In this document: positions 40,392 through 51,654 of the stretch, piece by piece
Position numbering within the stretch: the first letter of the stretch is position 1
Layout of the letters: each line of letters starts with the position of its first letter
Assembly: GCA_025094145.1 (NCBI GenBank)
Contig: JALLLS010000069.1
Location: forward strand, 120,891-184,890
Direction: 5' to 3'
Origin: Spinellus fusiger
Lineage: Eukaryota > Mucoromycota > Mucoromycetes > Mucorales > Phycomycetaceae
DNA length: 64,000 nucleotides
The notes under the pieces: generated by a model
Database searches by the model: none
Seen by the model: only the letters and a program-made list of their open reading frames with translations
What the model was told of the DNA's origin: nothing
Translations under genes and position numbers: made by a program

Positions 40392-43300
40392 GCTGTTGCT
40401 GTTGTGCCTGAGCTTTTGCCTGAGCCTGTGCCTGAGCTATTGCTTGTATTTGAGCCTGTGCCTTTGCCTGCATTTGAGCCTGATGTGCCTGCATTTGAGC
40501 CTGTGCTTGTGCTTGTGGCTGCAATGTCTTGAACAACTGTAGCTCTTTTGATATCTGTGGTTGCAGTGACATCTGTGGTGCTTTTGATACTTGCGATACT
40601 GGAGGTATGTGTGGTGTATGTAATACCTGTGATACTGAAGATGCCTGCAATGCCTGCAATGCCTGCGATGTATGAGGTTTCTGTGATGTCTGTAATGTTT
40701 GTAGTGTCTGAGACTCCTGTGGTATTTCTACAGTTGATTCTGACGCTTTTGAAGAGGTATCCAGCGATACTTTAGATTCTACCTCTGAATCCTGAACTTT
40801 ATTTATTTCAGAAGAACTTTCAATATCTTCCATCGTAAAGTCCATGGCTTCTGCAGCAGATTCTGATGTCTTAGGCAGTGGTTGTATTGTTTCAGTAGGT
40901 GTAAATGTCTCCGTGGCCTTATCAGAATCACTCATAGTGATGACTGTATCCATTTCCATGTCAACACCTACTGCTTCTGCTACTGGTTTCTTTGCAGGTG
41001 GACTAGGTACAGGTGGACTAGGCGAGTTATGTGCAGTTGGAGTTGGCTCTGCTGGAAGTACATTTTTTACTGTAGTGTCTGTGGGTAGTTCTGATTCAAC
41101 AGAGGTTGATATCATTGGGCTCTCAGGGGTAGTTGGCTTCATAATGTCCTTGGGAATATCCTTTAGTTGTTTTGGTATAGTTTCTTTGGCTCCTGTTTTT
41201 GGTGAGGCTATCTTACTGTTAGTGTCTGTGAAAATGGCTGTTTTGGAGGCGGTGTCTTTGAGGCTAGTTTTTGAAAAGGACTTGAATATGTTCTCTTTAA
41301 CAGTTTCCTTGGGTTGGATTTCTTTGAAATCATGTTTTGACTCCTTTGGCTCCTTTGGCTCTTTTAGTGAATGATCTCCTGAGATGTCTTCAGGCTCCTT
41401 TGGTAGATTCTTTTGTGAGCTGCCTTTTGAAGGGGTTTCTTCAGAAGGGGTTTCTTTTAAGCCTTCTTTAACAGAGATAGACTCAGCAGTAGATTCCTTG
41501 AATAGACTCTTTCTCAATGTTTCTTTAGGAACAGGCTGCTTAAGTAAAAATTTGGACATAGTTTTGGCACTTTCACCGAAGATAGATTCTTTGGTAGGAA
41601 TTTCTTTGGTAGTGGGTTTGTTGGTAAAACTTTCCTTATCAGTAGGCTTCTTAACCATAATATCTTTCATATAATCTTCTTTCATTATAGTGTCTGTGGG
41701 TAAATCCTCTTTCATCAAAATGTCTTTACTAGACTCTCGTTTGATAGACTCTTCTTTGGTAGACTCTTCTTTGGTAGACTCTTCTTTATCGATGAGTCCT
41801 TTCATAAAAGTGTCTTTGATAGAAGCTTCTTCGCCGTAAATGTCTTCTGAAGAATTTTCCTTATCAGGCACTTCTTTTACAGAGTCATTTCTAAGAGTAG
41901 AATTGTTGGCGCCAGAGTCGTTAGGGTTCTCATATACTAATCCATGCACTGCAGAATTATAAGATGTGTCTGATGATGATGCAATAATGTTCTTTTGGCT
42001 ATCTTGGCCAAGGTTGTATGTTTGTACAGTCTTCACAGTGGGTTCTACTGCAAATCGAATGTTGGAGAATGTCGTATTTTCTGTGCTTTGGAGTTTGTCT
42101 TCTGTAGGCAGAAAAAATATCTTTTCTTCTCTTTGTTTATCCTTTTCCTCTAATAAAGAACAAATAAGCCTTTCTCCTATAGCTACTCTGTGTTTGTTTC
42201 TTACGTGGAAAGTCATCTTTTGGTGTAATGTCGAATTCAGGGCGTCTTTCTCCTTCTATTGACATACGCTTCCCCTCTCCATCTTCCTCGTCATATTTTC
42301 TTTCTTTTAGCAAAGGACTTGTTTTAGGACTTTTAGCATCTCTGTGTTCACGTGGTCGTGTTTCTTTTGTGTTAGTCCATGTACGGTCATTGATACGCCC
42401 CGGTCTGCCACGGTATCTATCAAAATCAGCACGTACAGGTCGATAGAAATCACGGTCGTCGATTCTTTCTCTTTCGTAATACGGGTGACCAGGAGAGGGA
42501 GGGACATCACGGTCTCTATCACGATCAGGTCGATAAGAATCACCACCAAAAGGAATGGGATACCCGAGAGATGAAAGAGGTGGAGCACCGTAAAGATTGG
42601 GTTCATAGCGTATAAGATAACTATAAGAACATGAGTCTGTTGTTCTATGAAGTTCTCTATGAAAGTACTGGTAGCATATATATGTATGTGCATGTGCATA
42701 TGCATGTGTATGGGTATGTGTACATTTAGGCAGGGAGAGAAAGAAGAAATGAGCCTAGTTACCTATCTCTATCACCTCTCCTTCGATCATATTCACGGCG
42801 CCTGTCTTCTTCACGGTAGCGTCGCTCTCGTTCTCGTTCTCTATCTCTATCACGCCAATCAAAATATCGTGTGGCTGTGTAAGGATCGACGGGTTTTGTG
42901 TCGTCTTTTGTGTCTTTGTTGGTGATCTCTGGGGGTTTAGGTCGTTCTAAACTGGCTCCTAAAAAAACACACACACAGTCAGAATAGACTGGGAGTGGAC
43001 TTCTTTACCTTCTCGCCGTATACTTGATGATGCCTTTGGATACTCGCGTGGCATCATGACAGGATAATGATGAGCAGGTGGGATATCTTCACGGTAATAT
43101 GGAGTATACCGGTCGTCTCTGTCAGGGTTATTATGAAATCCACCTTTCCGATGTGTTACCTATCCCGTGGTCTATGAAGATAGCGATCATCTCTCATCAT
43201 CAGTGACCTATCTCTGTCTCTGTCTCTGTCTCTGTCTCTGTCTCTGTCTCTGTCTCGATCCCTTTCTCGTTCTCGTTCTCTCAACTCTCTATAGTCGTCC

Positions 43301-43458
43301 AGGGCTGCCGTCATGCCGCTCCTGCTTCTGTAGCTGTAAGTATCATAACGAGATTGATAGCGTGGTGGATATCTTCCGTCACTGTAGGGCGGTGATCGAG
43401 ATCGAGAAGGTGAACGGGAGTGTGTTCCGCGTGAAGATGTTGAGCCTGCGATGCTCAT
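36004..43458 (-). CDS. SNT1: SANT-domain transcriptional corepressor, SNT1/NCoR family
   Basis: The family scaffolds histone deacetylase complexes (Set3C in yeast, NCoR/SMRT in animals). The last exon is over 6.1 kb. N-terminal exons (43458 to about 42230) encode an Arg/Ser/Asp-rich region with RD repeats. Three SANT/Myb domains are visible: near 38480 (DAWTQQEMTMFMEAYMQYPK, then CVSFYYRKK), near 37860 (KWNERDKDTAIEAFKLHGRR, then CRNFYHNFKRKYG) and near 36590 (YWSVSERQDFLQYLELYGRD). Upstream of SANT1 a conserved block reads YPHIEDYQCYQDNLASF. Low-complexity regions include Lys/Glu/Ser repeats, a roughly 60-residue polyQ tract, RTPPP repeats and TP repeats. The first ATG of the large frame lies in an intron (about 42213 to 42158); splicing gives DDFPQEKDKQ. 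Confidence 0.88.
40213..40407 (-). repeat. CAA/CAG repeat encoding polyglutamine in SNT1
   Basis: About 190 bases, mostly CAA with scattered CAG on the minus strand, encode roughly 60 glutamines flanked by QAQA-rich sequence. The mixed codons suggest a tract long kept under selection or slow drift. Plus-strand frames across it (polyVal, polyLeu) are shadows. Confidence 0.92.
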
Positions 43459-43592
43459 GATGTTTGTTTAGCCAAGGATTGCCTCCAATAAAGACTGGAG
43501 ACTATAAATGAGGCGACGTCACATACTTCAAAGTCCGTAGATTGCATTGGCTCCAAAGGGAAGATTCTCTTAGTCAGACTGTGTTTGCTCTA

Positions 43593-46500
43593 CACACCAG
43601 GAGATCTTTAGAATATAAAAGGAAATAGTCGAACTACAATTGTTTAAAAATGACAAATCGATTTGAAAAGGAGCAAAAATAAATTAAGATGTATTCATGT
43701 TAGTTTTTAAACAAAGATTATTATAATTTACTTGTAAATATCTGAATCCCGGAGGAAACCACTTTCAATGTGGCGACCCTTTAGACACTCTTCTGCAATT
43801 GTATAGATATTCTTTGATACATTCACATCTCTGTTCCAAACAATTCCATAGCCTTGGCAAGCGCAGATACTGTTGAAATTCACTAATACCTCGGTGAGGT
43901 TATTTGTGTTATAAGTGTGGCAGATCTTGAGAATAAAAATAAGAATAACTGTTAAAAGAGCTTTTCATATTGGGTGAGAAGTCAATCACATTTACTCTCG
44001 ATATTCTAGACTCATCAACATCAACCACAAGAAGATCTCCACCCTTTTGTCTCTTTTTTCAATGATTGATATAGAATTCTTAGTAAATCAACACGATGGC
44101 CTTTAAACTTGGTAACATCTTTTCCTTTCATTCCTATGCCATAAGCAACGACTGGTAGTTTGGTAGGATCGTACTCCAATCTTTTTAGGTACCAACGCCC
44201 CTTCTCACTAATAAAATAATAGTAAAAACAATTAGTTCAAAATGTATCAACGTACTCTCTATGTATTTCATATTACTCTTGCACTGGCACCTTCCTCTTG
44301 ACTTTCTTTGTTATTTTAATCTCTCGTATTGCGGCTTCTCTTCTCTTTTAATCTCTCTATTTTACTTTGTTTTTCTTCTTCTATACTTATTGTATTTTCT
44401 GCCTCTATTGACTAATATATTGACCATCTCTTCACGTGCTCTCTGTACACCTTGATATAGATGGAGACGTGTCTCAGCAGTGTTGTTGTTGTTGTTAAAG
44501 GCTAGTATTTGCTGCAAGTTCAAGAAAATATAAGATACATAACCCAAGTATGAGGTTATAGAGGCGGCTTTGCTTGTAAGGATATTTAAAAAGACGTCTG
44601 TCAAACCCTCTTGATTCATTCTTTGTGTTGCTTTTTTTGTAATTCGAACTGACCCAGTCATAGTGTAATATTTTTTGGTTGAGCATCTTTTGATATGTGT
44701 TTGCTCTGTTTCCCCGAATGTAGCAGCAAATATATGTTTTCGACCAAGATCAACACCACACAAAGAAAATTGGTCAAGCTCTTATTGCTCAACTGTCTTT
44801 CCGACAGGCTCAACATCAATTACTTGGTTGCAGCTGTAGCTGTAGTCGTCTGCTCCTTGATTTACTTTCTTGTATAGAACCACATCTGCTGTAAACCCGT
44901 CACTTCTTAGGAGATTTGAAAAGGCAAGTTTTCTTGTTCTGTTTGGATCTTGTAGGTTCTCCAGACCATAGCCAATATATAGTTTTTTATGTAAGTGGAG
45001 ATTCCAATGTATACATGTGTATGTTTTTTGCTTACCTGTCTATCTTGAGTCTTTTCAAGTCAAATACTGTATTGAATAAATCCAAGTTCTCTAGGTAAGT
45101 GCCTTTTGGTTTTAGGCCAGATAGCGATAGAAGGTTTTTTGGATTTATTGTTATGAATCTCCACTTCAAGGAAAGTACTGGAAACAAAGAGAATAGATGA
45201 GGCAGCTTTTCTTGTAGAGCTTGCTGGTGTAGTTGATCTTGTCGGCGATCTTGGTGTAGTTGTTCACATCTTCTTAAAATCTCTCTGAGCATTGGAATGT
45301 AAGCACCAGGATTAGCAGATAGACGAACTTGAGTAACTAGTTTAGGAATGTTGATTGCAGACAGTTCTGTACATAATGCGTCTATAACAGCTCTTTGATC
45401 ATTTGATGCATGTACTCTAGTGCTATCTTCCACGGGCCATATAGCTGTACCACCACAGATAAACTGGTAGCAATATTCATTCACTATTCTCCTTATGTAT
45501 TTCATTTTTGGCTATATTGATGAAATAAGGATATTAGAATGTATATTCGATTGACTGTAAATACGTATATAAATGTTTTACCTCTTCGAACAATAATTTT
45601 ACTGAGTAAAATAGATAGTTCTTAACTCTTGACTCGAAACACTCAACAACTATATTTGTGTATACAGCGGTCATTTCCACGTAGGCAGCGGATAAACATT
45701 GTGAATAACCAGGATCTTTATGACCGTCATATTTGACTTGTGGATATCTGACTGAAAAGCTTTCCCAAAAAACAAGTTGTGAATAATACTGCTTCTGTTG
45801 GTTACTGTCTTGTTCAAAACCCGCTGTGCTACGGAATAACAGAAATTTTGAGTGTATATCTTATTGTTTACAGGTTGATCATTCTGGCATAGAATGTAGT
45901 AGTTTACGAAAACTTGTGAACAGAACATAACGTCTCGAGGCATGCTATACATGTTGATAATTCTATTTGTCAATTGTCTATGGTATTCGGGCCTCAATAT
46001 TGTTTCAAGTTTTATCTTTCTTGTCACTGATATGTGCTTTCCTAGTAAATCACCGACTTGCTGAGTTTTTGTAGGTTTTCTGTGGGGGGCATAAAGGTGA
46101 TCTTGATGTGTTGTGGCCTACTGTTCCACAGCTAGAACATCTTGCTATTGGGGCTTCTTACTTGTCTGCTAACCACCTGGCCTGTTTATTTAATCTTTCA
46201 GAGTCTTGTTTTTCTGTAAAGGTTTTTCTTTTACCACTTGTACCGACTGTAAAAAAAGATATTAGAAACATATCTAATAACAGCTAGATTATGGTTAGAC
46301 ATCCCTTACTGGGAGGTTGATGTATAATTTTTACACGTGATGACGCTTGGTATGATGTCCTTTTTCTTATTCAGTTTTCTGATCTAAGGCTCTTCTGATA
46401 ATTGTGTGTATTAAGTCCTTGAACATTGTAACAGATTCACTGGGTTTATTATAGTAAAAGAATATAAAATAGAAACTGACTAACATGTCAGACATAATAA

Positions 46501-47023
46501 ACATGCACAAACACTCACCAGATCACAACTGTTGGTTTATATGCCAGACAAGGGCAAACAAAATAAAGAGGATAGAAGTTATGAAGAACAACAGACAGTG
46601 TGGTTGGCAGGTATTAATATCTGAGCAGAAAAGAATAAACCGAATTTTCACAAGTCATTTGCTTAATCAGAACTACCAAAGCAATGCAGACTACAACAAC
46701 ATTTTAGAAAGAAAAAGAATTGCTTAAAGAACAGTTGCCTAGTTACCCATTATGCTCAAATCGTATGTTGTGTTCCTGTTCATTTACCCTCTTTGATTTC
46801 CCTAGACTAGCCTTTGTACTAATACCCTATTTCTTTTTCCCTGCTAGAGACAAAGCATCTATACATTTATCTTTCTAGTGGTCTTGTTGATAACCTTAGT
46901 ATTCTTTATTACAGATACTTGCAAACCTTTGATTCTAAATACAGCTCCATAAAAGGGAATTTTTATTATGGCGTAAAAGGAAAGAGATGTCACCGCTTAA
47001 AGGTCAGAAAATCTCCTGGTGTG
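43593..47023 (-). mobile_element. Fanzor-bearing TIR transposon with TA target duplications
   Basis: A 3431-bp element. The left end CACACCAGGAGAT (43593-43605) and right end ATCTCCTGGTGTG (47011-47023) are perfect inverted repeats. Flanking TA at 43591-43592 and 47024-47025 gives a 16-of-16 match when C/G beyond TA is counted. The right sub-terminal sequence (CTCCATAAAAGGG, GGCGTAAAAGG, TCACCGCTTAAAGGTCAGA) is shared with the elements at 20475 and 61125. The left sub-terminal sequence (AATATAAAAGGAAATA) is shared with 34624 and 57623. The only gene seen inside is the Fanzor pseudogene on the minus strand; there is no DDE transposase. The element presumably depends on a transposase elsewhere. 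It sits 134 bp upstream of the SNT1 start codon. Confidence 0.78.
43728..46426 (-). pseudogene. Fanzor (TnpB-like RuvC nuclease) pseudogene
   Basis: Fanzors are eukaryotic relatives of TnpB, RNA-guided DNA nucleases. Reading from 46426: a possible zinc knuckle RCSSCGTVGHNTSRSPLCP; a helical region; PVLSLKWRFITINPKNLL; KGTYLENLDLFNTVFDL; FSNLLRSDGFTADVVLYKK; the RuvC-I motif CGVDLGRKHIFAATFGE near 44755; KYNKYRRRKTK; PVVAYGIGMKGKDVTKFKG; the RuvC-II region LLVVDVDESRISR; a degraded zinc ribbon (CHTY, CACQ); and RuvC-III VWNRDVNVSKNIY near 43830, with a stop at 43728-43730. Order and spacing match mucoralean Fanzor proteins. Breaks: an in-frame TAA at 44782-44784 just before RuvC-I, a stop after RRRKTK, a stop or frameshift around the zinc knuckle, and a frame change before LLVVDVDE. 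Some may be introns; the first is not. Catalytic Asp residues of RuvC-I and III remain. Confidence 0.8.
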
Positions 47024-47025
47024 TA

Positions 47026-47681
47026 GTCAGCATAGTGGTAGTGATCACAGTAATAATAGCAGTAACTAATAATAACAGAATAATTTATCCAAGTATTAAT
47101 GGTGGTCAATGAACTATTGTTCTAGAAAACTACTGTTAGGGGAACATACAAAAAAACCCCTTCTCTTGTGACTCCATAGGGTGCTTATATTAACCACCAT
47201 ATAGCACTCTTCCTATAGACTCTGTTCTTGCAATAAAAACACATAGGCCATCATGCATTTCAGGGAATATTAGATCAGAAAGATGAATTTTTTCTTTTGT
47301 ATTTCTTAATGGAAAAATGTCTATGGAGAAGGAATAGAAGAAAAGGTTTCTCTCTGCTTATACACACATTGTACACATTAGATCTGTAGATGTAGCAGCA
47401 GTGTGTTTTTAATAATACACACAAACCCAACCTATCAGGGTGCTAAAGTGACCAGTAATAATTATTGTAATATTTTAAATTTTGGCTGCTTTTTAGTTAA
47501 TAAATAAACATCAACATTGGCCTACAGATTATATAATGTGCTTTTATACACATTGATTATGCCAATTATATAAATGTATATTCTTCGTAAAGTTATAATA
47601 ATACATAGGTAAAGTATACTAATTGAAAAAGCTACATACAACTTGAATGAAACATGACATTTTTGCTGATAGATAAAATAA
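47026..47681. other. AT-rich intergenic between transposons
   Basis: No gene recognised. The left terminal repeat expected for the following Tc1 remnant is not found here. Confidence 0.5.
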
Positions 47682-48441
47682 ATGACTTCAATCAATGAAA
47701 ATCAGCCAAATATTACCCAAGAACATAAAGATAGTCCTATCAAAAGAAGAGAGCATTCTATGTTTATTAGAGATCAAAACATAGGACAATGGAAAAGACA
47801 TGCTACTTATCAAGAAATTGCTGACGATTTTGACATCCCAAAGAGCACAATGGGCAGGAGTGTCCTATTGTATAAAATTAAAGGCACAATTCAACTCAAA
47901 ACGCGTACAGGAAGACCTGAAAAGGTTTTATCTACTTTTAAACTAGCAATTGTTTCGTCTATTCGCAGAAACTCTATGCAAACAATTACATATCATTTGA
48001 GAAATATGAATGATGCAGGCGTGGATATTTGCCATAGGACATTTCTAAAATACATGAATGAACTCGGGGTTTTTTTCATGCTCACTATCAAAAAAGCTGT
48101 CATGACATCTATTCAAAAGCATAACCAATACAAAACAGCTTGAACGATATTTGCGTAGTGAATGGGAGAAGATCCCAAATGAATTTCTGGAAAAGTTAGT
48201 GGATAGTATGCCAAAGAGGTGCTCCGCTGTGGTGAAGAATAAAGGCTTTGCTACAAAGTACTAAGTAATATATTTATAATAAAAATGTAGAAAATCATTT
48301 AAAGAACAACTATTCCAAATCTTGTGTTATTCAATGAACCTTTTATTATGAAGATATTAGACTGATAGATGTACCTTTATTTTTCAAAATAAAATAAATA
48401 AATATTTGATTTTTTGTTTAGTCACTTATTACATGGGACTG
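47682..48441 (+). mobile_element. Tc1-like element, family 2, internally deleted
   Basis: The plus strand keeps the transposase N-terminus (helix-turn-helix: WKRHATYQEIADDFDIPKST, then LKTRTGRPEKVLS) and DICHRTFLKYMNELG. It then jumps to the C-terminal end (SEWEKIPNEFLEKLVDSM, PKRCSAVVKNKGF, stop 48262-48264). The catalytic core between them is missing. The right end ...CATGGGACTG (to 48441) followed by TA matches the terminal repeat of the family 2 copy at 58271-59092. The left end is not recognisable. Confidence 0.75.
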
Positions 48442-48479
48442 TACATAGAATAATGTTTAAAATAAATAACAGTGGTTTT

Positions 48480-49010
48480 ATTACAAGGTTGCTTAGTGAC
48501 CACTGTGACCACCCCCTGGCATCTATCACTGCCTGGCATCTCCGCCCTATGCTGGCAATGAGTGTATCTATTGCCTTTGATATTTTACCCCACTATAGCA
48601 CCACAGCAGCCTTCAACTTTTCCTTGGTAAAAATATATTATCCTGTTTTTCCTAATAACCTTCTTCAATTGGGTCCATAGATATCCAATTGGATTAAGAT
48701 CAGGATTTTGTGAAGGCCAATATAGAGCCATTACTATACCATCAACTACTCTCTAATTGAGTTGTTTTACTCGTATAAGGTCTAACATTGTCATTATGTA
48801 GGCAGTAACTGACTCCAGGGTTTAGGAGTGATATAATTAATTGAGTTCATGGAAGTACATCTCTCAATACATTGATGTACTTGTTGGAGTTTATCCTACC
48901 CTCCACTATGACTCATCTTCCAACACCCTCCTCACTGAAACAGCCTCATACTATTACTCCACCACCTTCAAACTTTTTTTCTAATACATTCTTTGGATGG
49001 TGCAGACATT
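48480..49010 (-). pseudogene. Degenerate Tc1-like transposase
   Basis: Minus-strand pieces read KFEGGGVIVWGCFSEEGVG (near 48930-48985), MALYWPSQNPDLNPIGYLW (near 48665-48735) and ASIGRRCQAVIDARGW (near 48510-48560). These are the Tc1 GGGSVMVWGCF, DLNPIEHLW and C-terminal blocks in the right order. Frameshifts and stops separate them. It is a different family from those with recognisable ends. Confidence 0.75.
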
Positions 49011-49298
49011 ATAAGAAAAGATGTATTTATCCCACAAAAAAAAGATCTATTACTTTTGTTGGGTTACTTTATAATATTTATATTTTACATGTTTAACTAT
49101 ACTTTCAAAAGTAATTGGTTGAAAAGAATAGATAGGCTTTTGCATATTAAATTATACCAAAGATAAAAGACTTTTCAATTTGCGATACTAAAAATCAGGT
49201 CAATGCTCCATTACAAAAAAAAGAGGCTATGGCAGTCACGGGCACGCTGCTTGAGTTATGACAAGACATGAAAGTGATTCTTCAGACTCTTTACGACA

Positions 49299-51332
49299 AT
49301 GACTATTCGACTCGTTCCCTTGGGTGCAGGTAGACATCATTCTTCATCTCTATTTTATACCTATGAACATATACATAGAGATGCATATTAATAAGTAAAA
49401 TACTAAGAAAAAATTGAAAGGTCAGGATGTAGGAAGAAGCTGCATTGTAATTACTATAGGAGGCAAAAACATAATGTTTGATTGTGGTAATGACCCTATC
49501 TATGAACCAACAGTGTGTTGACTCTTTGTATCAAAGGCATGCACATGGGTTTTAATGACGAGAGACGCTTTCCCGATTTTCGTTATATCTCTAAAACAGC
49601 TGAATTCACTGAAGTCCTGGATGCTATTATTATCAGCCATTTTCATCTCGATCACTGTGGTGCTCTACCTTACTTCACAGAAATGTGTGGTTATGACGGC
49701 CCTATTTTTATGACCCACCCTACCAAAGCCATTTGCCCTATTCTGCTAGAGGATTACCGCAAGATTGCTGTTGACAAAAAGGGCGACACCAAGTTTTTCA
49801 CTTCCGACATGATCAAACAATGCATGAAGAAAGTAACGCCTATCAGTCTTCACCAAACAATCCAAGTGGATGCTGATATGGAGATCAAGGCGTATTATGC
49901 AGGCCATGTTCTAGGTGCTGCCATGTTCTATGTGAAAGTAGGAGATGAATCTGTAGTGTATACTGGAGATTACAATATGACGCCTGATCGACATTTGGGT
50001 TCAGCATGGATTGATAAAGTACGCCCTGATGTTTTAATTACTGAGAGCACTTATGGCACCACTATTCGTGACTCCAAGCGATCAAGAGAAAGAGACTTTT
50101 TAAAAAAGGTCCACGATTGTGTCTTGGGAGGCGGCAAGGTTCTTATTCCCGTGTTTGCATTAGGCCGTGCACAGGAGTTGTGTATTCTTATCGATGCCTA
50201 TTGGGAGCGTATGGGGCTAAAAGTGCCCATCTACTTCTCAGCAGGTCTGACTGAACGTGCCACACAATATTACAAACTATTTATCAATTGGACCAACCAA
50301 AAGATCAAAAGTACATTTGTTGAGCGTAACATGTTCGAGTTTAAGCATATCGAACCTTGGGATCGGCAGTACATCAGCAACACAGGTCCAATGGTTTTAT
50401 TTGCTACTCCAGGGATGTTGCATCAAGGCACATCCCTTGAAGTGTTTAAGAAATGGGCTCCTGATCCAAAGAATATGGTAGTTATGCCTGGATTCTGTGT
50501 AGCAGGTACCATTGGACACCAGGTACTGCAAGGAAGAAAGGTAGTGGATATTGATCGATTCACAAAAGTACAAGTAAATCTACAAGTCAGTAATCTATCC
50601 TTCAGTGCTCATGCAGATGCAAAGGGAATCATGCAATTGATTCGACACTGTGAGCCTCGTAATGTAGTGCTTGTTCATGGTGAACGACAAGCGATGGAGT
50701 TCCTTAAAAGCAAGATTGTTACGGAATTTGGCATTCGCTGTTACAATCCTCCTAATGGAGTTACTATTGCCATACCTACTAGTCATTCAATGTCTGCAAA
50801 AATCAGCTCATCCTATTTGAAAAGTCTTTTGATTCAGCAGACAGACATCGAGGAAAGAGAGGCTGCTCTCAATGAACAGATGTTGGAGAAAGATCAACAA
50901 ACAATCGTGAGTGCCATTCGACCATACCATCGAATTCCAGTCAATGCACTTGCTCGGATTACGCATGGTACACGTACAAGTGAGCCACTTCAAATTGAGA
51001 TTATAGATCCAGACACAAATCCCATCTCGGTACAAAAGGGCCATGAGTTATGGTATCATTGCGAGAAGCCATTGGCACTAAAGGATTTGTCTTTTGTTGA
51101 TGTAAGGGAGGCATCTTACAAAGAGTCTGTTCTTCATCTTCTTTGTGATAAAATAACAAAGGTACTCGGGCCTGCTATCAAGATTGAGAAAACCTCGCTT
51201 GCTATTCATATGCAGAGTGTTAGTGTTAGTGCAGACAAAGAACGAGATGTACTGGTTATCCGATGGGAGTCTGCAGATGATAATCTAGCGAATATGGTGT
51301 TGGGTACTATTAATATTGAACAGAATTCCTAA
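49299..51332 (+). CDS. INTS11: Integrator complex endonuclease subunit INTS11
   Basis: INTS11 is the metallo-beta-lactamase/beta-CASP endonuclease of the Integrator complex. Integrator cleaves snRNA precursors and paused nascent RNA. Exons 49299-49329, 49421-49486 and 49537-51332 join in phase and give 630 aa. The start [18 protein letters not shown] is as in animal INTS11. Metal-binding [23 protein letters not shown] and [14 protein letters not shown] are present. The beta-CASP part reads [29 protein letters not shown] and [19 protein letters not shown], and ends with [15 protein letters not shown]. All catalytic His/Asp positions I can identify are kept. It resembles INTS11 more than CPSF73 (for example [16 protein letters not shown] and RKIAVDKKG). 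The C-terminal 180 residues, for INTS9 pairing, are more diverged. Confidence 0.95.
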
Positions 51333-51654
51333 TTCTGCACTATTAAGACCTAAAATCTCAATCTTTATACTAGCCACCCGTGTTCTATGTATACTATTTG
51401 TTTCATTTTTCTTGCATTTTTGTATCTACACGTATTAAAAAATAGTCATTATAAATGAATAGACTGCTTATGGATAGATAAATGAAACAAGGAAACAACA
51501 TTGGTTAGATATAGAAATTATCTACTTTCATAGGAAAAGATGAAAGCAAAGACAAACAAACAAAGCTTTATTGACTATTATCACAACTTAAAGACATAAG
51601 GATATGCATAGTCTTTAAGTACTAACTGCCTTTAAATGATATAATAAAGACATT
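51333..51654. other. Convergent intergenic region
   Basis: 322 bp, AT-rich, between the converging INTS11 and K+ channel genes. No feature recognised. Confidence 0.6.

Noticed and set aside
40084..40542. Long plus-strand frames of polyLeu and polyVal
   Set aside because: Shadows of the CAA/CAG polyQ tract of SNT1 on the other strand.
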